Of a stretch of DNA of 64,000 nucleotides, positions 46,154 to 55,050 are shown piece by piece. Origin of the DNA: Methylocystis iwaonis (GTDB lineage: Bacteria > Pseudomonadota > Alphaproteobacteria > Rhizobiales > Beijerinckiaceae); contig NZ_AP027142.1 of assembly GCF_027925385.1 (NCBI RefSeq), positions 2,400,001-2,464,000 on the forward strand, written 5' to 3'. Numbering within the stretch: position 1 is the first letter of the stretch; every line of letters starts with the position of its first letter. The translations under genes were made by a program, and so were the position numbers. The notes below the pieces were generated by a model. It was not told where the DNA came from. It worked only from the letters and a program-made list of their open reading frames with translations, and made no database searches.

Positions 46154-47394
46154 CAAGCCGCTTCCCTGATTACGCCCGCATTCAGCAACGGCTCGATGAG
46201 ATGCGCCGCTATGTGCCGGACGACCGGCGCGACCACGCCATCGCCCGTCAAGTGATAGGCCTCATTATACTTCTGCGGCAGCACATAATCATCCGGCAGG
46301 CCCATAAGCCGCGCTGTTTCGCGCGCCGACATCAGCCGCGAGCGCACCAAGCCCTTCTCCACAACCAGCACGAACTGGCGACTGGAGCCGCCGGCCGGCG
46401 TGCGCAGACAGCCGGCGAGATCATCGAAACGCGCTTCGGCCCGCTGGATTTTTACGCCGTTCTCGTAGCGTGTGCGGCGGTAGAGCGTGCCGACCATTTT
46501 GCGGCCGGCGCGTCTGGCCTCCTCCACTTTTGCGAGATTGGCGTCGCTCATCATGTCGATCAAACGCCGCGTCTCTTCCTCGCTGCGCCACGCCACATCC
46601 AGCGGCGCGTCCTCGACAATCTGAGACAATGTGGCGTTGCGCGTCAGTGGTTCAGGCAGCCGCCACCAGAGCCATTTGGCCTGCAGAGCAAGCGGCAGGC
46701 GCTCGAAGGCGGCGATCAATGTGCGCGTGAAAAACGGCGGCTCCCCCGTTATTGCGAGCGAAGCGAAGCAATCCAGCGCAGCGCCGTGGTTGCTGGATTG
46801 CTTCGTCGGTTTCGCCTCCTCGCAATGACGGATTGCGAGGGCGCTCGAAACCGCCACATCCTCCCGCACGGCGACGATGAATAATCTCGGCCGCGACTGC
46901 GGCACAAACAGCGCGGCGTCGATCACGAGCGCGCCGAAGCGATAGCCCTCGCCCGCCAGCGCCTTGCAGATCGACTCGAAATCCTTGCCGCCATGCGAGG
47001 TCAGCGCGCCGCAGACATTTTCGAGAACGATCGTCGCCGGGGCCCGGCCCTCGGCGCGCAGCGCCTTCATCAGCGACCAGAAGGACCAGAAGGTTCCCGA
47101 ACGCTTCCCCTCGAGCCCCGCGCCGGCGCCCGCGAGCGACAAATCCTGGCAGGGAAAGGAGGCCCAGACGAGATCGGCGCGGCCCGGCAGTTGCGCGGTC
47201 GTCACTTTCGCCACGTCGCCGACAAAGAGTTCCTCGCCGCCCCAATTGCGCCGGTAGCTTTCGGCTTTCTTGGCGTCGAAATCATTGGCGAAGAGGCAGG
47301 TCCAGCCCGCGCCCAGCCCCGCGCGCGCCATGCCGCCGCCGGCGAAGAATTCATAGTAGCTCGGCTTGCTGCTTGTGCCCGACTCGCGCGTCAT
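46153..47394 (-). CDS. DNA (cytosine-5) methyltransferase with an in-frame palindromic repeat
   Basis: A C5-cytosine methyltransferase of 413 residues. Motif I is YEFFAGGGMARAGL, motif IV is SFPCQDLSLAG with catalytic C82, motif VI is VLENVCG, motif VIII is PQSRPRLFIVAV and a late motif is GNGV-like DGVVAPVVRHIA. Residues about 189-216 (RHCEEAKPTKQSSNHGAALD and onwards) are encoded by an 84-base family A repeat inserted in frame before the target-recognition domain. It stands 5' of vsr on the same strand; no restriction endonuclease gene is adjacent. Whether the extra 28 residues are tolerated is unknown, but the frame is open throughout. Confidence 0.92.
   Translation of the reverse strand: MTRESGTSSKPSYYEFFAGGGMARAGLGAGWTCLFANDFDAKKAESYRRNWGGEELFVGDVAKVTTAQLPGRADLVWASFPCQDLSLAGAGAGLEGKRSGTFWSFWSLMKALRAEGRAPATIVLENVCGALTSHGGKDFESICKALAGEGYRFGALVIDAALFVPQSRPRLFIVAVREDVAVSSALAIRHCEEAKPTKQSSNHGAALDCFASLAITGEPPFFTRTLIAAFERLPLALQAKWLWWRLPEPLTRNATLSQIVEDAPLDVAWRSEEETRRLIDMMSDANLAKVEEARRAGRKMVGTLYRRTRYENGVKIQRAEARFDDLAGCLRTPAGGSSRQFVLVVEKGLVRSRLMSARETARLMGLPDDYVLPQKYNEAYHLTGDGVVAPVVRHIAAHLIEPLLNAGVIREAA
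46747..46830. repeat. Palindromic repeat family A, copy 5, inside the methyltransferase gene
   Basis: CGTTATTGCGAGCGAAGCGA on the left and GCCTCCTCGCAATGACG on the right, exactly 84 bases (28 codons), so the reading frame is kept and no stop codon arises on the coding strand. All other copies in the window are intergenic. Confidence 0.93.
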
Positions 47395-47422
47395 ATGAGC
47401 AGCTTACCTTGTCCGTCCGAGC

Positions 47423-48250
47423 CTAGCGAGCGCCGAGGCGGCTGATGGCCTGGGCGGCGAGCCTCAGCCCCGCCGCCGCGGCCGATTTGGGATCAGCGCC
47501 CGTGCGCAAAGCGGCGATGACGCCGGCGTTGAAAGCGTCGCCGCCGCCCGTGCGGTCGATGGCTTTGACGGGCGTCGCGGTCACCGTCTCGACCTGGCCT
47601 GCGCTGATGACCGTCGCGCCTTCCTCGCCGCGCGTGACGAACCAGATCGCGGGGCTATCGCCATGCCGCTCGGTGAGGAAGCCGATCGGATCGCTCGTCT
47701 CGAGGACACGGGCCAGCTCGTCGCAATTGGTGAAGAGATAATCCGCCGCGAAAGCAAAAGCCGGATCGTAACGGCCGTCCAGTTCGAGCGAGAGGATCGG
47801 CCTTCCGCCGGCGCGTCTGACCTGCCGCAGAAAGGCGGCGTCGCAGACGGTCGTATGCAGCCAGTCGACGTCCGGGCCGAGTTCGCCGATGTCATAAGGC
47901 GTCCATGGCGCATCGATGATCGGGCTCGTGATGATCCGCTTGTCCTGCGGCGTCGCCAGGCAAATGGCGAGCGGCGACGGCGCGGCGAGCGCTTTGACGC
48001 CTTGCGTGTCGACGCCATTGAGTTGCAGTTCGCGCAGCGCGAGCGCGCCGAGCGGATCGTCTCCGACCCAGCCGAGCATGCGCACGCTCACGCCCTGGCG
48101 TGCAATCCACACGGCCGTGTTGGCCGCCGAGCCGCCGCCGCTGACGGCAGTCTCTTTAGCCATGATCTTCTCATGCTCATCGGGAAGACGATCGAGCCGC
48201 AGGGTGACGTCGACATTGATGCTCCCCAGACAACAAACGCATCCCCGCAT
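47423..48250 (-). CDS. PfkB-family carbohydrate kinase
   Basis: A 275-residue ribokinase-like sugar kinase. The N-terminal signature GGGSAANTAVWIARQG and the C-terminal AIDRTGGGDAFNAGVIAAL are clear; the aspartate of GGGD is the catalytic base and the glycines form the anion hole. The substrate cannot be told from sequence (fructose, ribose and nucleosides are all possible in the family). It is divergent from the metallophosphoesterase gene, with the two start codons about 60 bases apart. Confidence 0.92.
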   Translation of the reverse strand: MRGCVCCLGSINVDVTLRLDRLPDEHEKIMAKETAVSGGGSAANTAVWIARQGVSVRMLGWVGDDPLGALALRELQLNGVDTQGVKALAAPSPLAICLATPQDKRIITSPIIDAPWTPYDIGELGPDVDWLHTTVCDAAFLRQVRRAGGRPILSLELDGRYDPAFAFAADYLFTNCDELARVLETSDPIGFLTERHGDSPAIWFVTRGEEGATVISAGQVETVTATPVKAIDRTGGGDAFNAGVIAALRTGADPKSAAAAGLRLAAQAISRLGAR

Positions 48251-48311
48251 CTTCCGCCTCTTTAAAATCTCGTCGAGGGAGATACAGCCCCCAAGCAGCC
48301 GACGCCACCCG

Positions 48312-49535
48312 ATGTCTCGCTGGCGTCGTCTTTGGGCCGCATCTTCCGGTGGTCGCCTTGGCGTGGAGATTCGGCTCGTGGAAGCAAAGGGTAAGGGCTC
48401 AGCTTTCGCAAAACCGGCGCCCGAGATTGGGCACCCCGTGACGAATTTTCCCGACGACCCGCGCTTCCACCCTCTGCCGCCTGTGCCCGAAGCTGATTTC
48501 AGCCTGTCATTGGAGACAATTCTTCCCGGCGTAACCGAAGAGGCGGAACAGGCGGGCGCGCTCGCCTTTCACGCGCTGGGCGATACCGGCGGCATCCATG
48601 GCGCCGAAACGCAGAACGCCGTCGCGGCGGCGATGCAGGAGCAGATCGCCAAATCGCAAGGAGGGGAGCGGCCGCGATTTCTGTTCCACCTCGGCGACGT
48701 CGTCTATCTGAGCGGCGAAAGCAGCCAATATGTCGCGCAGTTTTATGAGCCCTACCAATATTACGACGCCCCCATTTTCGCGATCCCCGGAAACCACGAT
48801 GGCGAGACGACAGCGGAGACGCGCTGCGGGCTGGAGGGCGAAACCGCGGTCCTCGGTTTTATGCAGAATTTTTGCAGCGCGTCGCCAAGACGGCTTTTCA
48901 AGCACCGCTCGACGATGACGCAGCCCTATTGCTATTGGCGGCTCGACGCGCCTTTCGTGCATGTGATCGGGCTCTATTCGAACATCGACGGGCAATTGGA
49001 CCGACGCGGCGAGAGCCGACAGCAGGAATGGTTCACCGAGCAATTGCGATCGGCGCCCGACGATAAATGGCTTATCGTCGCGGCGCACCACCCGTGTTTC
49101 TCCCTCGACGAAACGCATGGCGGCTATGTGGAGATCATGTCGGCGATGGACGCGGCCTTTCGCGACAGCGGCCGCACGCCCGATCTCATTCTCTCGGGGC
49201 ATGTCCATTCCTATCAGCGATTCTCCCGCGACTTTGCCGGGAAGGCGCTGCCCTATGTCGTCGCCGGCAATGGCGGCTTTGCGAATTCCTCCCGCTCGCT
49301 CCACAAGATGCAGAGGGGCCTTGTTATCGAGCGACTACCATTCCAGACGGCGCTGCCGACGGTTCGGCTCGAAAGCTACGACGTGATGAACGCTGGCTTT
49401 GTGCGTGTGACGGCGGGATCGGACTGCCTCACTGTGGATTACTTCTCGGTGTCTTTCGACGATCCGCCGGCGGTTTCGAGAGAGCCGCGGGATTCGGTGA
49501 CTGTTCGAAGCGCCGGGATGAAGACGGCCCCCTGA
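48312..49535 (+). CDS. Calcineurin-like metallophosphoesterase
   Basis: The 407-residue protein has the metallophosphoesterase blocks in order: HALGDTGG, LFHLGDVVYLSG, IPGNHDGE, AAHHPCFS and SGHVHSYQRFS, which give the dinuclear metal ligands. No signal peptide is evident, so it is probably cytoplasmic. The substrate is unknown. The ATG at 48312 is preceded by only a weak site; the open frame runs back into the divergent kinase gene, which is not believable as coding. A family A repeat starts nine bases after the stop. Confidence 0.87.
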   Translation: MSRWRRLWAASSGGRLGVEIRLVEAKGKGSAFAKPAPEIGHPVTNFPDDPRFHPLPPVPEADFSLSLETILPGVTEEAEQAGALAFHALGDTGGIHGAETQNAVAAAMQEQIAKSQGGERPRFLFHLGDVVYLSGESSQYVAQFYEPYQYYDAPIFAIPGNHDGETTAETRCGLEGETAVLGFMQNFCSASPRRLFKHRSTMTQPYCYWRLDAPFVHVIGLYSNIDGQLDRRGESRQQEWFTEQLRSAPDDKWLIVAAHHPCFSLDETHGGYVEIMSAMDAAFRDSGRTPDLILSGHVHSYQRFSRDFAGKALPYVVAGNGGFANSSRSLHKMQRGLVIERLPFQTALPTVRLESYDVMNAGFVRVTAGSDCLTVDYFSVSFDDPPAVSREPRDSVTVRSAGMKTAP

Positions 49536-49544
49536 CGCCTAGCG

Positions 49545-49625
49545 CGTCATTGCGAGCGAAGTGAAGCAATCCAGAGCCGCCGCGGGGCTCTGGATTGCTT
49601 CGTCGCTTTGCTCCTCGCAATGACG
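49545..49625. repeat. Palindromic repeat family A, copy 6
   Basis: CGTCATTGCGAGCGAAGTGA and the complementary GCTCCTCGCAATGACG arm, with GCAATCCAGAG/CTCTGGATTGC inside. It lies between the convergent metallophosphoesterase and rnj genes. Confidence 0.92.
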
Positions 49626-49636
49626 GAAGATGGTCG

Positions 49637-51310
49637 CTAAGCCGACACCACCATCACATGCACGATGGGCTTCTTGCCCCAGACCGAATAGATGGCCCCG
49701 CGCAGCGAGCGTTCGATGGCCGTAGACACCGTATCGGGATCGCGACGGCGGGCGCGCGGCAGGCCGTCAAAAGTCGCAAATAGCGCCTCGTCGATGACTT
49801 CGCCCATGTCCTCGCCGAACTTGCCCTTCTTCGGCACGCCCGCGAAGACGACGTCGGGATCGCCGACGAGATCGCCTTTTTTGTCGACAGCGAGGGCCAC
49901 AGACACGACGCCCGCGAAAGCGAGCTTGTTACGCTCGCGCACGGTCCCGTCCTCCTCGCTGAGGACGACGTCGCCGTCTTTCAGCAGGCGGCCGTGCGGC
50001 AGGCGGTTGACGATGGTCGGCGGCCCGGGAAGGAGCTGCACCATGTCGCCGTCGCGCGCCGACAGCGCATGCTCGACCCCGCGCGACTTGGCGAAAGCCA
50101 CATGCTGCGTGAGATGATGCGCCTCGCCATGCACGGGGACGGCGCTCTTCGGCCGCACCCACTCATACATTTGCGCAACCTCGCCGCGCCGCGGATGGCC
50201 GGAGCAATGCACGAGATGATCATGATCCGTGATCACCTCGACGCCGAGATTGCAAAGATTGTTAATGACGCGATGCACCTCGCGCGCATTGCCCGGAATG
50301 GCTCGGGAGGAAAAGATGACGCGATCGCCGGGACCGAGCTTGATCGAGGGATGATCGTTCTGCGAGGCGCGCATCATCGCCGCGCGGGGTTCGCCCTGGC
50401 TGCCGGTGGCGATGACCACGGTCTTGTCGCGCTGCAAATTGGGTAGCATCTCCGGGGAATGGAAACCCGGAAGCCCGTCAAGATAACCGCAGTCGCGCGC
50501 AACCTGAACCACGCGATCCATCGCGCGTCCGGCGACGACCACCGTGCGGCCGCAGGCCTGCGCCGCCTCCGCAATGGCGCGCAGCCGCGCGACATTGGAG
50601 GCGAAGGTCGTTATCACCACGCGTCCGCTCGCCTCGGCGATGAGCGGCTGCAGCACACGCGCGACGTCGCTCTCGGAGAAGCTGTCGCCCTCGCGCAGAA
50701 TATTGGTCGAGTCGCAGATGAGGACGTCGACGCCCTCCTCGCCGAGCGCCCGCAGCCGGGCTTCGTCGATACGATTGCCGACGCCGGGCTCGGGATCGAT
50801 CTTCCAATCGCCCGTATGCACCACCCTGCCGAGCGGCGTCGTGATGGCAAGCGCATTGGCTTCCGGGATCGAATGGGCGACGGCGACATATTCGACCGTG
50901 AAGGGATCGAGATCGAGCACGGCGCCCGCGTGCACGGGCCGAATGTCGATGCTCGGCGCGCCGGGCTCGTTGAGGCGCTTGACTTCCAGCAGCCCGGCCG
51001 CGAAGGGCGTCGCATAGACCCTGCATTTAAGCTTCGGCCAGAGCGTCACCAACGCGCCGATGTGATCCTCATGCGCATGGGTGATGCAGATCGCGACGAC
51101 GTCCTTGGCAATCTTCTCCACGAAGGCGATGTCGGGATAGACGACGTCGATGCCCGGAAGCTCCGAGCCGGGAAAGCCCAGGCCGCAATCGACCATCAGC
51201 CATTTGCGCGCGCGCGGCGGGCCATAGCCGTAAAGCGCAAGATTCATACCGATCTCGCCGACGCCGCCAAATGGAACGAAGACGAGATCTGTGTTCGGCG
51301 TGCTTGTCAT
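49637..51310 (-). CDS. rnj: Ribonuclease J
   Basis: A 557-residue metallo-beta-lactamase/beta-CASP nuclease that processes and degrades RNA. The zinc-binding HAHEDH motif is near residues 76-81, CDSTNIL and the beta-CASP segments (VVITTFASNVARL, ATGSQGEPRAAM) follow, and HVSGH-like HCSGHPRRGEVAQM is present. Its ATG overlaps the birA stop codon by four bases, so the two are translationally coupled. The birA-rnj arrangement behind nuoN is familiar from other Hyphomicrobiales. Confidence 0.96.
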   Translation of the reverse strand: MTSTPNTDLVFVPFGGVGEIGMNLALYGYGPPRARKWLMVDCGLGFPGSELPGIDVVYPDIAFVEKIAKDVVAICITHAHEDHIGALVTLWPKLKCRVYATPFAAGLLEVKRLNEPGAPSIDIRPVHAGAVLDLDPFTVEYVAVAHSIPEANALAITTPLGRVVHTGDWKIDPEPGVGNRIDEARLRALGEEGVDVLICDSTNILREGDSFSESDVARVLQPLIAEASGRVVITTFASNVARLRAIAEAAQACGRTVVVAGRAMDRVVQVARDCGYLDGLPGFHSPEMLPNLQRDKTVVIATGSQGEPRAAMMRASQNDHPSIKLGPGDRVIFSSRAIPGNAREVHRVINNLCNLGVEVITDHDHLVHCSGHPRRGEVAQMYEWVRPKSAVPVHGEAHHLTQHVAFAKSRGVEHALSARDGDMVQLLPGPPTIVNRLPHGRLLKDGDVVLSEEDGTVRERNKLAFAGVVSVALAVDKKGDLVGDPDVVFAGVPKKGKFGEDMGEVIDEALFATFDGLPRARRRDPDTVSTAIERSLRGAIYSVWGKKPIVHVMVVSA

Positions 51311-52086
51311 GCCAGCGCCCCTCCGGTTGCGCGCGGGCCAATGAGCACGTCGCCTGCTTCAATGGTGCGTCGGCTGTCCGTCGTTTCGAGAACCAGCCGC
51401 CCGGAGGCGTCGATGGTCTCGAAACGCCCTTCGAGCTTTTCATGGCTCAGCACGACGGTTATGTCCTGTCCAAGCCCGGCCGCGGAAGCCAGCCATTCCT
51501 GCCGGATCTGCGCAAAGCCTGCGCCGCCGTTCCAGAGTTCGAGCGCCTCCGCCATAGCGTCAGAAAAATGCGCAAAGAACGCCTCCCGCGAGGGGGCTGA
51601 AAGCGCCTCGCAGAGCGCGCGCGCCGGATAAGGCGTATCTTTGGGCGCATCTACAAGATTGACGCCGACGCCGATGATTGCGACCGGCGCCGTCGACGCG
51701 TTCATGCATTCGAGGAGGATGCCGCCGAGCTTCGCGCCTTCGAGCAGCAGATCATTCGGCCATTTGAGCTGGAAAGCGCCCTGCCCGGCTAACGCGCGAA
51801 GAGCGCGCATTGCCGCCACCCCGGTAACGAAACCGAGTTCCGGCGCAACGCGAACCTCGGAAAACTCGCCAAAAACGAAACTCGCGTAAAAATTACCGGG
51901 TCGAGAAATCCACTCTCGCCCGAGGCGCCCGCGCCCCTTCGTCTGGCGCGCGGCCACGATCCACAGCGGGCCGCGTTCGCCTGTCTCGATCAACCGCCGC
52001 GCTTCGTCATTGGTCGAGTCGATCTCGTCCAATGAGAGAAGGCGGACGCCTCTTGCGCGCGCAATTGGTCCTAACTGCACGCGCAA
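51307..52086 (-). CDS. birA: Biotin-[acetyl-CoA-carboxylase] ligase
   Basis: The 259-residue enzyme attaches biotin to the carrier protein of acetyl-CoA carboxylase and other biotin enzymes. The biotinyl-AMP binding loop KGRGRLGREW is at residues 50-59 and the KWPNDLLLEGAKLGGILLE motif follows. There is no N-terminal DNA-binding domain, so this is the non-regulatory class I form. It starts seven bases after nuoN on the same strand, and so may share the nuo transcript. Confidence 0.95.
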   Translation of the reverse strand: MRVQLGPIARARGVRLLSLDEIDSTNDEARRLIETGERGPLWIVAARQTKGRGRLGREWISRPGNFYASFVFGEFSEVRVAPELGFVTGVAAMRALRALAGQGAFQLKWPNDLLLEGAKLGGILLECMNASTAPVAIIGVGVNLVDAPKDTPYPARALCEALSAPSREAFFAHFSDAMAEALELWNGGAGFAQIRQEWLASAAGLGQDITVVLSHEKLEGRFETIDASGRLVLETTDSRRTIEAGDVLIGPRATGGALA

Positions 52087-52092
52087 GACCTC

Positions 52093-53529
52093 TTAGAACA
52101 GCGATTTTGCGGCGGCGGTCGCCGCATCCATGATCGGCGCCGGATAGACCCAGAAGCCGAGCACGGCGACCGTCGACAGCGCGAGCACCGCGCGGACGGC
52201 GAGCGGCGAACGATCGAAGCCGGGGGCCGGCTCGTCGAAATACATGACCTTGACGACGCGCAGATAGTAGAAGGCGGCAACCGCAGAGGTCAGCACGCCG
52301 GTGACGGCAAGCGGGTAGAGACCCGCATCGACTGCCGCAAGGAACACGTAATATTTGGCGAAGAAGCCGGCGAGCGGCGGGATGCCCGCGAGCGAGAACA
52401 TCAGCATCGCGAAGAAGAACGCCATCAGGCCGTTGGTGCGCGAAAGACCCGCCAGGTCCGAGATATTCTCGACGTTCCGGCCGTTGATCCGCATCGCGAG
52501 GATCGCGGCGAAGGAGCCAAGCGTCATCACGAGATAGACCGACAGATACACGATGACGCCCTTGACGCCAGCCTCACTGCCCGCAGCAAGACCGATCAGC
52601 GCGAAGCCCATGTGGCCGATCGAGGAATAGGCCATCAGACGCTTGATGTTGTTCTGGCCAATCGCGGCGAAGGAGCCGAGCAGCGTCGAGGCGATGGCGA
52701 GAAAGATGATGATCTGACGCCACTGAGTGGTGATCGCCGGGAAGGCCGTGATCACAAAGCGGGCGGTGATGGCGAAGGCCGCCATCTTGGCCGAAGACGC
52801 GAAGAAGGTCGTGACCGGCGTCGGGGCGCCCTCATAGACGTCCGGCGTCCACATATGGAAAGGCGCGGCCGAAATCTTGAAGGCGAGGCCGGCCAGGACG
52901 AAGACGAGGCCGAAGATCACGCCGACCGGCGGCTGCTCGGTGACCGCCTGGGCGATGCCCGCGAAGGACACCGTGCCGGAGAAGCCATAGAGCAGCGACG
53001 AGCCGTAGAGCATCATGCCGGACGACAAAGCGCCGAGCACGAAATATTTGAGGCCCGCTTCCGACGCCCTTCCGTCGTCGCGCGCAAAGGCGGCCATGAC
53101 GTAAAGGGCCAGCGACATCAGCTCGAGCCCGAGATAGAGCGCGATCAGATTGTCGGCGGAGATCAGCAGCATCATGCCCAGCGTGGAGAGCATGACGAGG
53201 ACGGGATATTCGAATTTCTCGAGCCCATTGCGCTGCAGCCAGTCGACCGACAGCAGGATCGACGCCATGGCGCCGACGAGCGTGAGGACCTTCAGAAAGC
53301 GCGAGAAGGCGTCGTCGATGAAGGCGCCGTCGAAGACGGTCACGTCCACCTGTTTGCTCGACAATAGGATGACGACAACGGCGAGGCCGAGGATGCCGAC
53401 GGCCATCTCGTCGACGAGGCTGAAACCCTTCTCGCCGCGAAAGGCGCCGATCAGGATCAACAGCATCACGCCGACGGCCAGAATGACCTCGGGAAGGAAG
53501 TGATGCGTGAGTTCTGCGAAGAAGGGCAT
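52093..53529 (-). CDS. nuoN: NADH-quinone oxidoreductase subunit N
   Basis: A 478-residue antiporter-like membrane subunit of complex I with about 14 transmembrane helices. The conserved Proton_antipo_M region includes LGLELMSLALYVMAAFAR, LAFKISAAPFHMWTPDVYEGAPTPVTTFF and IKRLMAYSSIGHMGFALIGL, with the key lysines in broken helices. It is the last nuo gene, 12 bases downstream of nuoM. Confidence 0.97.
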   Translation of the reverse strand: MPFFAELTHHFLPEVILAVGVMLLILIGAFRGEKGFSLVDEMAVGILGLAVVVILLSSKQVDVTVFDGAFIDDAFSRFLKVLTLVGAMASILLSVDWLQRNGLEKFEYPVLVMLSTLGMMLLISADNLIALYLGLELMSLALYVMAAFARDDGRASEAGLKYFVLGALSSGMMLYGSSLLYGFSGTVSFAGIAQAVTEQPPVGVIFGLVFVLAGLAFKISAAPFHMWTPDVYEGAPTPVTTFFASSAKMAAFAITARFVITAFPAITTQWRQIIIFLAIASTLLGSFAAIGQNNIKRLMAYSSIGHMGFALIGLAAGSEAGVKGVIVYLSVYLVMTLGSFAAILAMRINGRNVENISDLAGLSRTNGLMAFFFAMLMFSLAGIPPLAGFFAKYYVFLAAVDAGLYPLAVTGVLTSAVAAFYYLRVVKVMYFDEPAPGFDRSPLAVRAVLALSTVAVLGFWVYPAPIMDAATAAAKSLF

Positions 53530-53541
53530 ATGAACAGTCCG

Positions 53542-55050
53542 TCAGTGGCCGGCGGCGGCGAGCTTCACCGCGTCGAGCAGCGCCGTATGGGATTGGATGA
53601 GATGATCGACCGAGGCCTGCGTCGAGGCGAGGATCTGCCCCGGCAGCACGCCGTAATAGATCGTCAGAACGACCAGCGGCGCAAAGATCAGCATCTCGCG
53701 CGGCGATAGGTCGACGAGGTCTTTCAGGCTTGCTTTCTCCAGCGCGCCGAAGACCACCCGGCGGTAGAGATAGAGCGCATAGGCCGCCGAGAAGATCACG
53801 CCGGTCGCCGCGAAGAGCGCCACCCAGCTATTGGCCTTGAAGGCGCCAGCGAGCGTCAGGAATTCGCCGATGAAGCCCGTCGTGCCCGGCAGGCCGACAT
53901 TGGCCATGGTGAACAGCATGAACACGAAGGCGTAAACCGGCATGCGGTTCACGATGCCGCCATAGGCTGCGATCTCGCGGGTATGCATGCGATCGTAGAT
54001 GACGCCAACGCAGAGGAAGAGCGCGCCCGCGACCAGGCCGTGCGAGATCATCTGGAACATCGCGCCCTGCACGCCCTGCGGATTCAGCGTGAAGAGGCCC
54101 ATCGTCACATAGCCCATGTGGGCGACGGAGGAATAAGCGATGAGCTTTTTGATGTCCTCCTGCACCAGCGCGACGAGCGAGGTGTAGATGATGGCGATGA
54201 TCGACATCGCGTAGATGAGCGGCGCGAAATAGACCGAAGCGTCGGGGAACATCGGCAGAGAGAAGCGGATGAAGCCGTAGCCGCCCATCTTCAGCAGGAT
54301 CGCCGCCAGAATGACCGAACCCGCCGTTGGCGCCTCGACGTGGGCGTCGGGCAGCCAGGTATGAACCGGCCACATCGGCATCTTCACCGCAAAGGAGGCG
54401 AAGAAGGCCAGCCACAGCCAGGTCTGCATGTCCTTCGGGAAATCGGTCTTCAGCAGAACCGTGATGTCGGTCGTATGCGCGTGATTATACATCGCGAGGA
54501 TCGCGACCAGCATCAGCAGCGAACCGGCGAGCGTGTAGAGGAAGAATTTGAAGCTCGCGTAGACGCGCCGCTTGCCGCCCCAAATGCCGATGATGAGGAA
54601 CATCGGAATGAGGCCGCCCTCGAAGAAGAGATAAAAGAGGACGAGGTCCAGCGCGCAGAAGACGCCGATCATCAGCGTCTCGAGCACGAGGAAGGCAAGC
54701 ATATATTCCCGCACCCGCTTCGTGACCGACTCGAAGGAAGCCAGGATCGAGAAGGGCATGATGAAGGTGGTGAGCAGGACGAGCGGCATCGAAATGCCGT
54801 CGACGCCGAGCTTATAGATCAGCCCCGAGCCGAACCAGTTCTTTTCCTCGACGAACTGAAAGCCCGGGTTCGAGGTGTCGAAGCCCGCCCAGACGTAGAG
54901 CGACAGGGCGAAAGTGACGAGCGTCGTCAGCAGCGTCGCCCAGCGGATGTTGCGCAGGCTCGCCTCGTCGTCGCCCTTTTGCGTCAGCAGAAAGGCTGCG
55001 CCCGCGAGCGGTAGAAACGTAAGGCCGGTAAGAATGCCGAACCCGAACAT
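53542..55050 (-). CDS. nuoM: NADH-quinone oxidoreductase subunit M
   Basis: A 502-residue proton-pumping membrane subunit with about 14 helices. Signatures are [57 protein letters not shown] and [20 protein letters not shown]. Its ATG overlaps the nuoL stop by one base. Length and helix pattern are normal. Confidence 0.98.
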   Translation of the reverse strand: MFGFGILTGLTFLPLAGAAFLLTQKGDDEASLRNIRWATLLTTLVTFALSLYVWAGFDTSNPGFQFVEEKNWFGSGLIYKLGVDGISMPLVLLTTFIMPFSILASFESVTKRVREYMLAFLVLETLMIGVFCALDLVLFYLFFEGGLIPMFLIIGIWGGKRRVYASFKFFLYTLAGSLLMLVAILAMYNHAHTTDITVLLKTDFPKDMQTWLWLAFFASFAVKMPMWPVHTWLPDAHVEAPTAGSVILAAILLKMGGYGFIRFSLPMFPDASVYFAPLIYAMSIIAIIYTSLVALVQEDIKKLIAYSSVAHMGYVTMGLFTLNPQGVQGAMFQMISHGLVAGALFLCVGVIYDRMHTREIAAYGGIVNRMPVYAFVFMLFTMANVGLPGTTGFIGEFLTLAGAFKANSWVALFAATGVIFSAAYALYLYRRVVFGALEKASLKDLVDLSPREMLIFAPLVVLTIYYGVLPGQILASTQASVDHLIQSHTALLDAVKLAAAGH

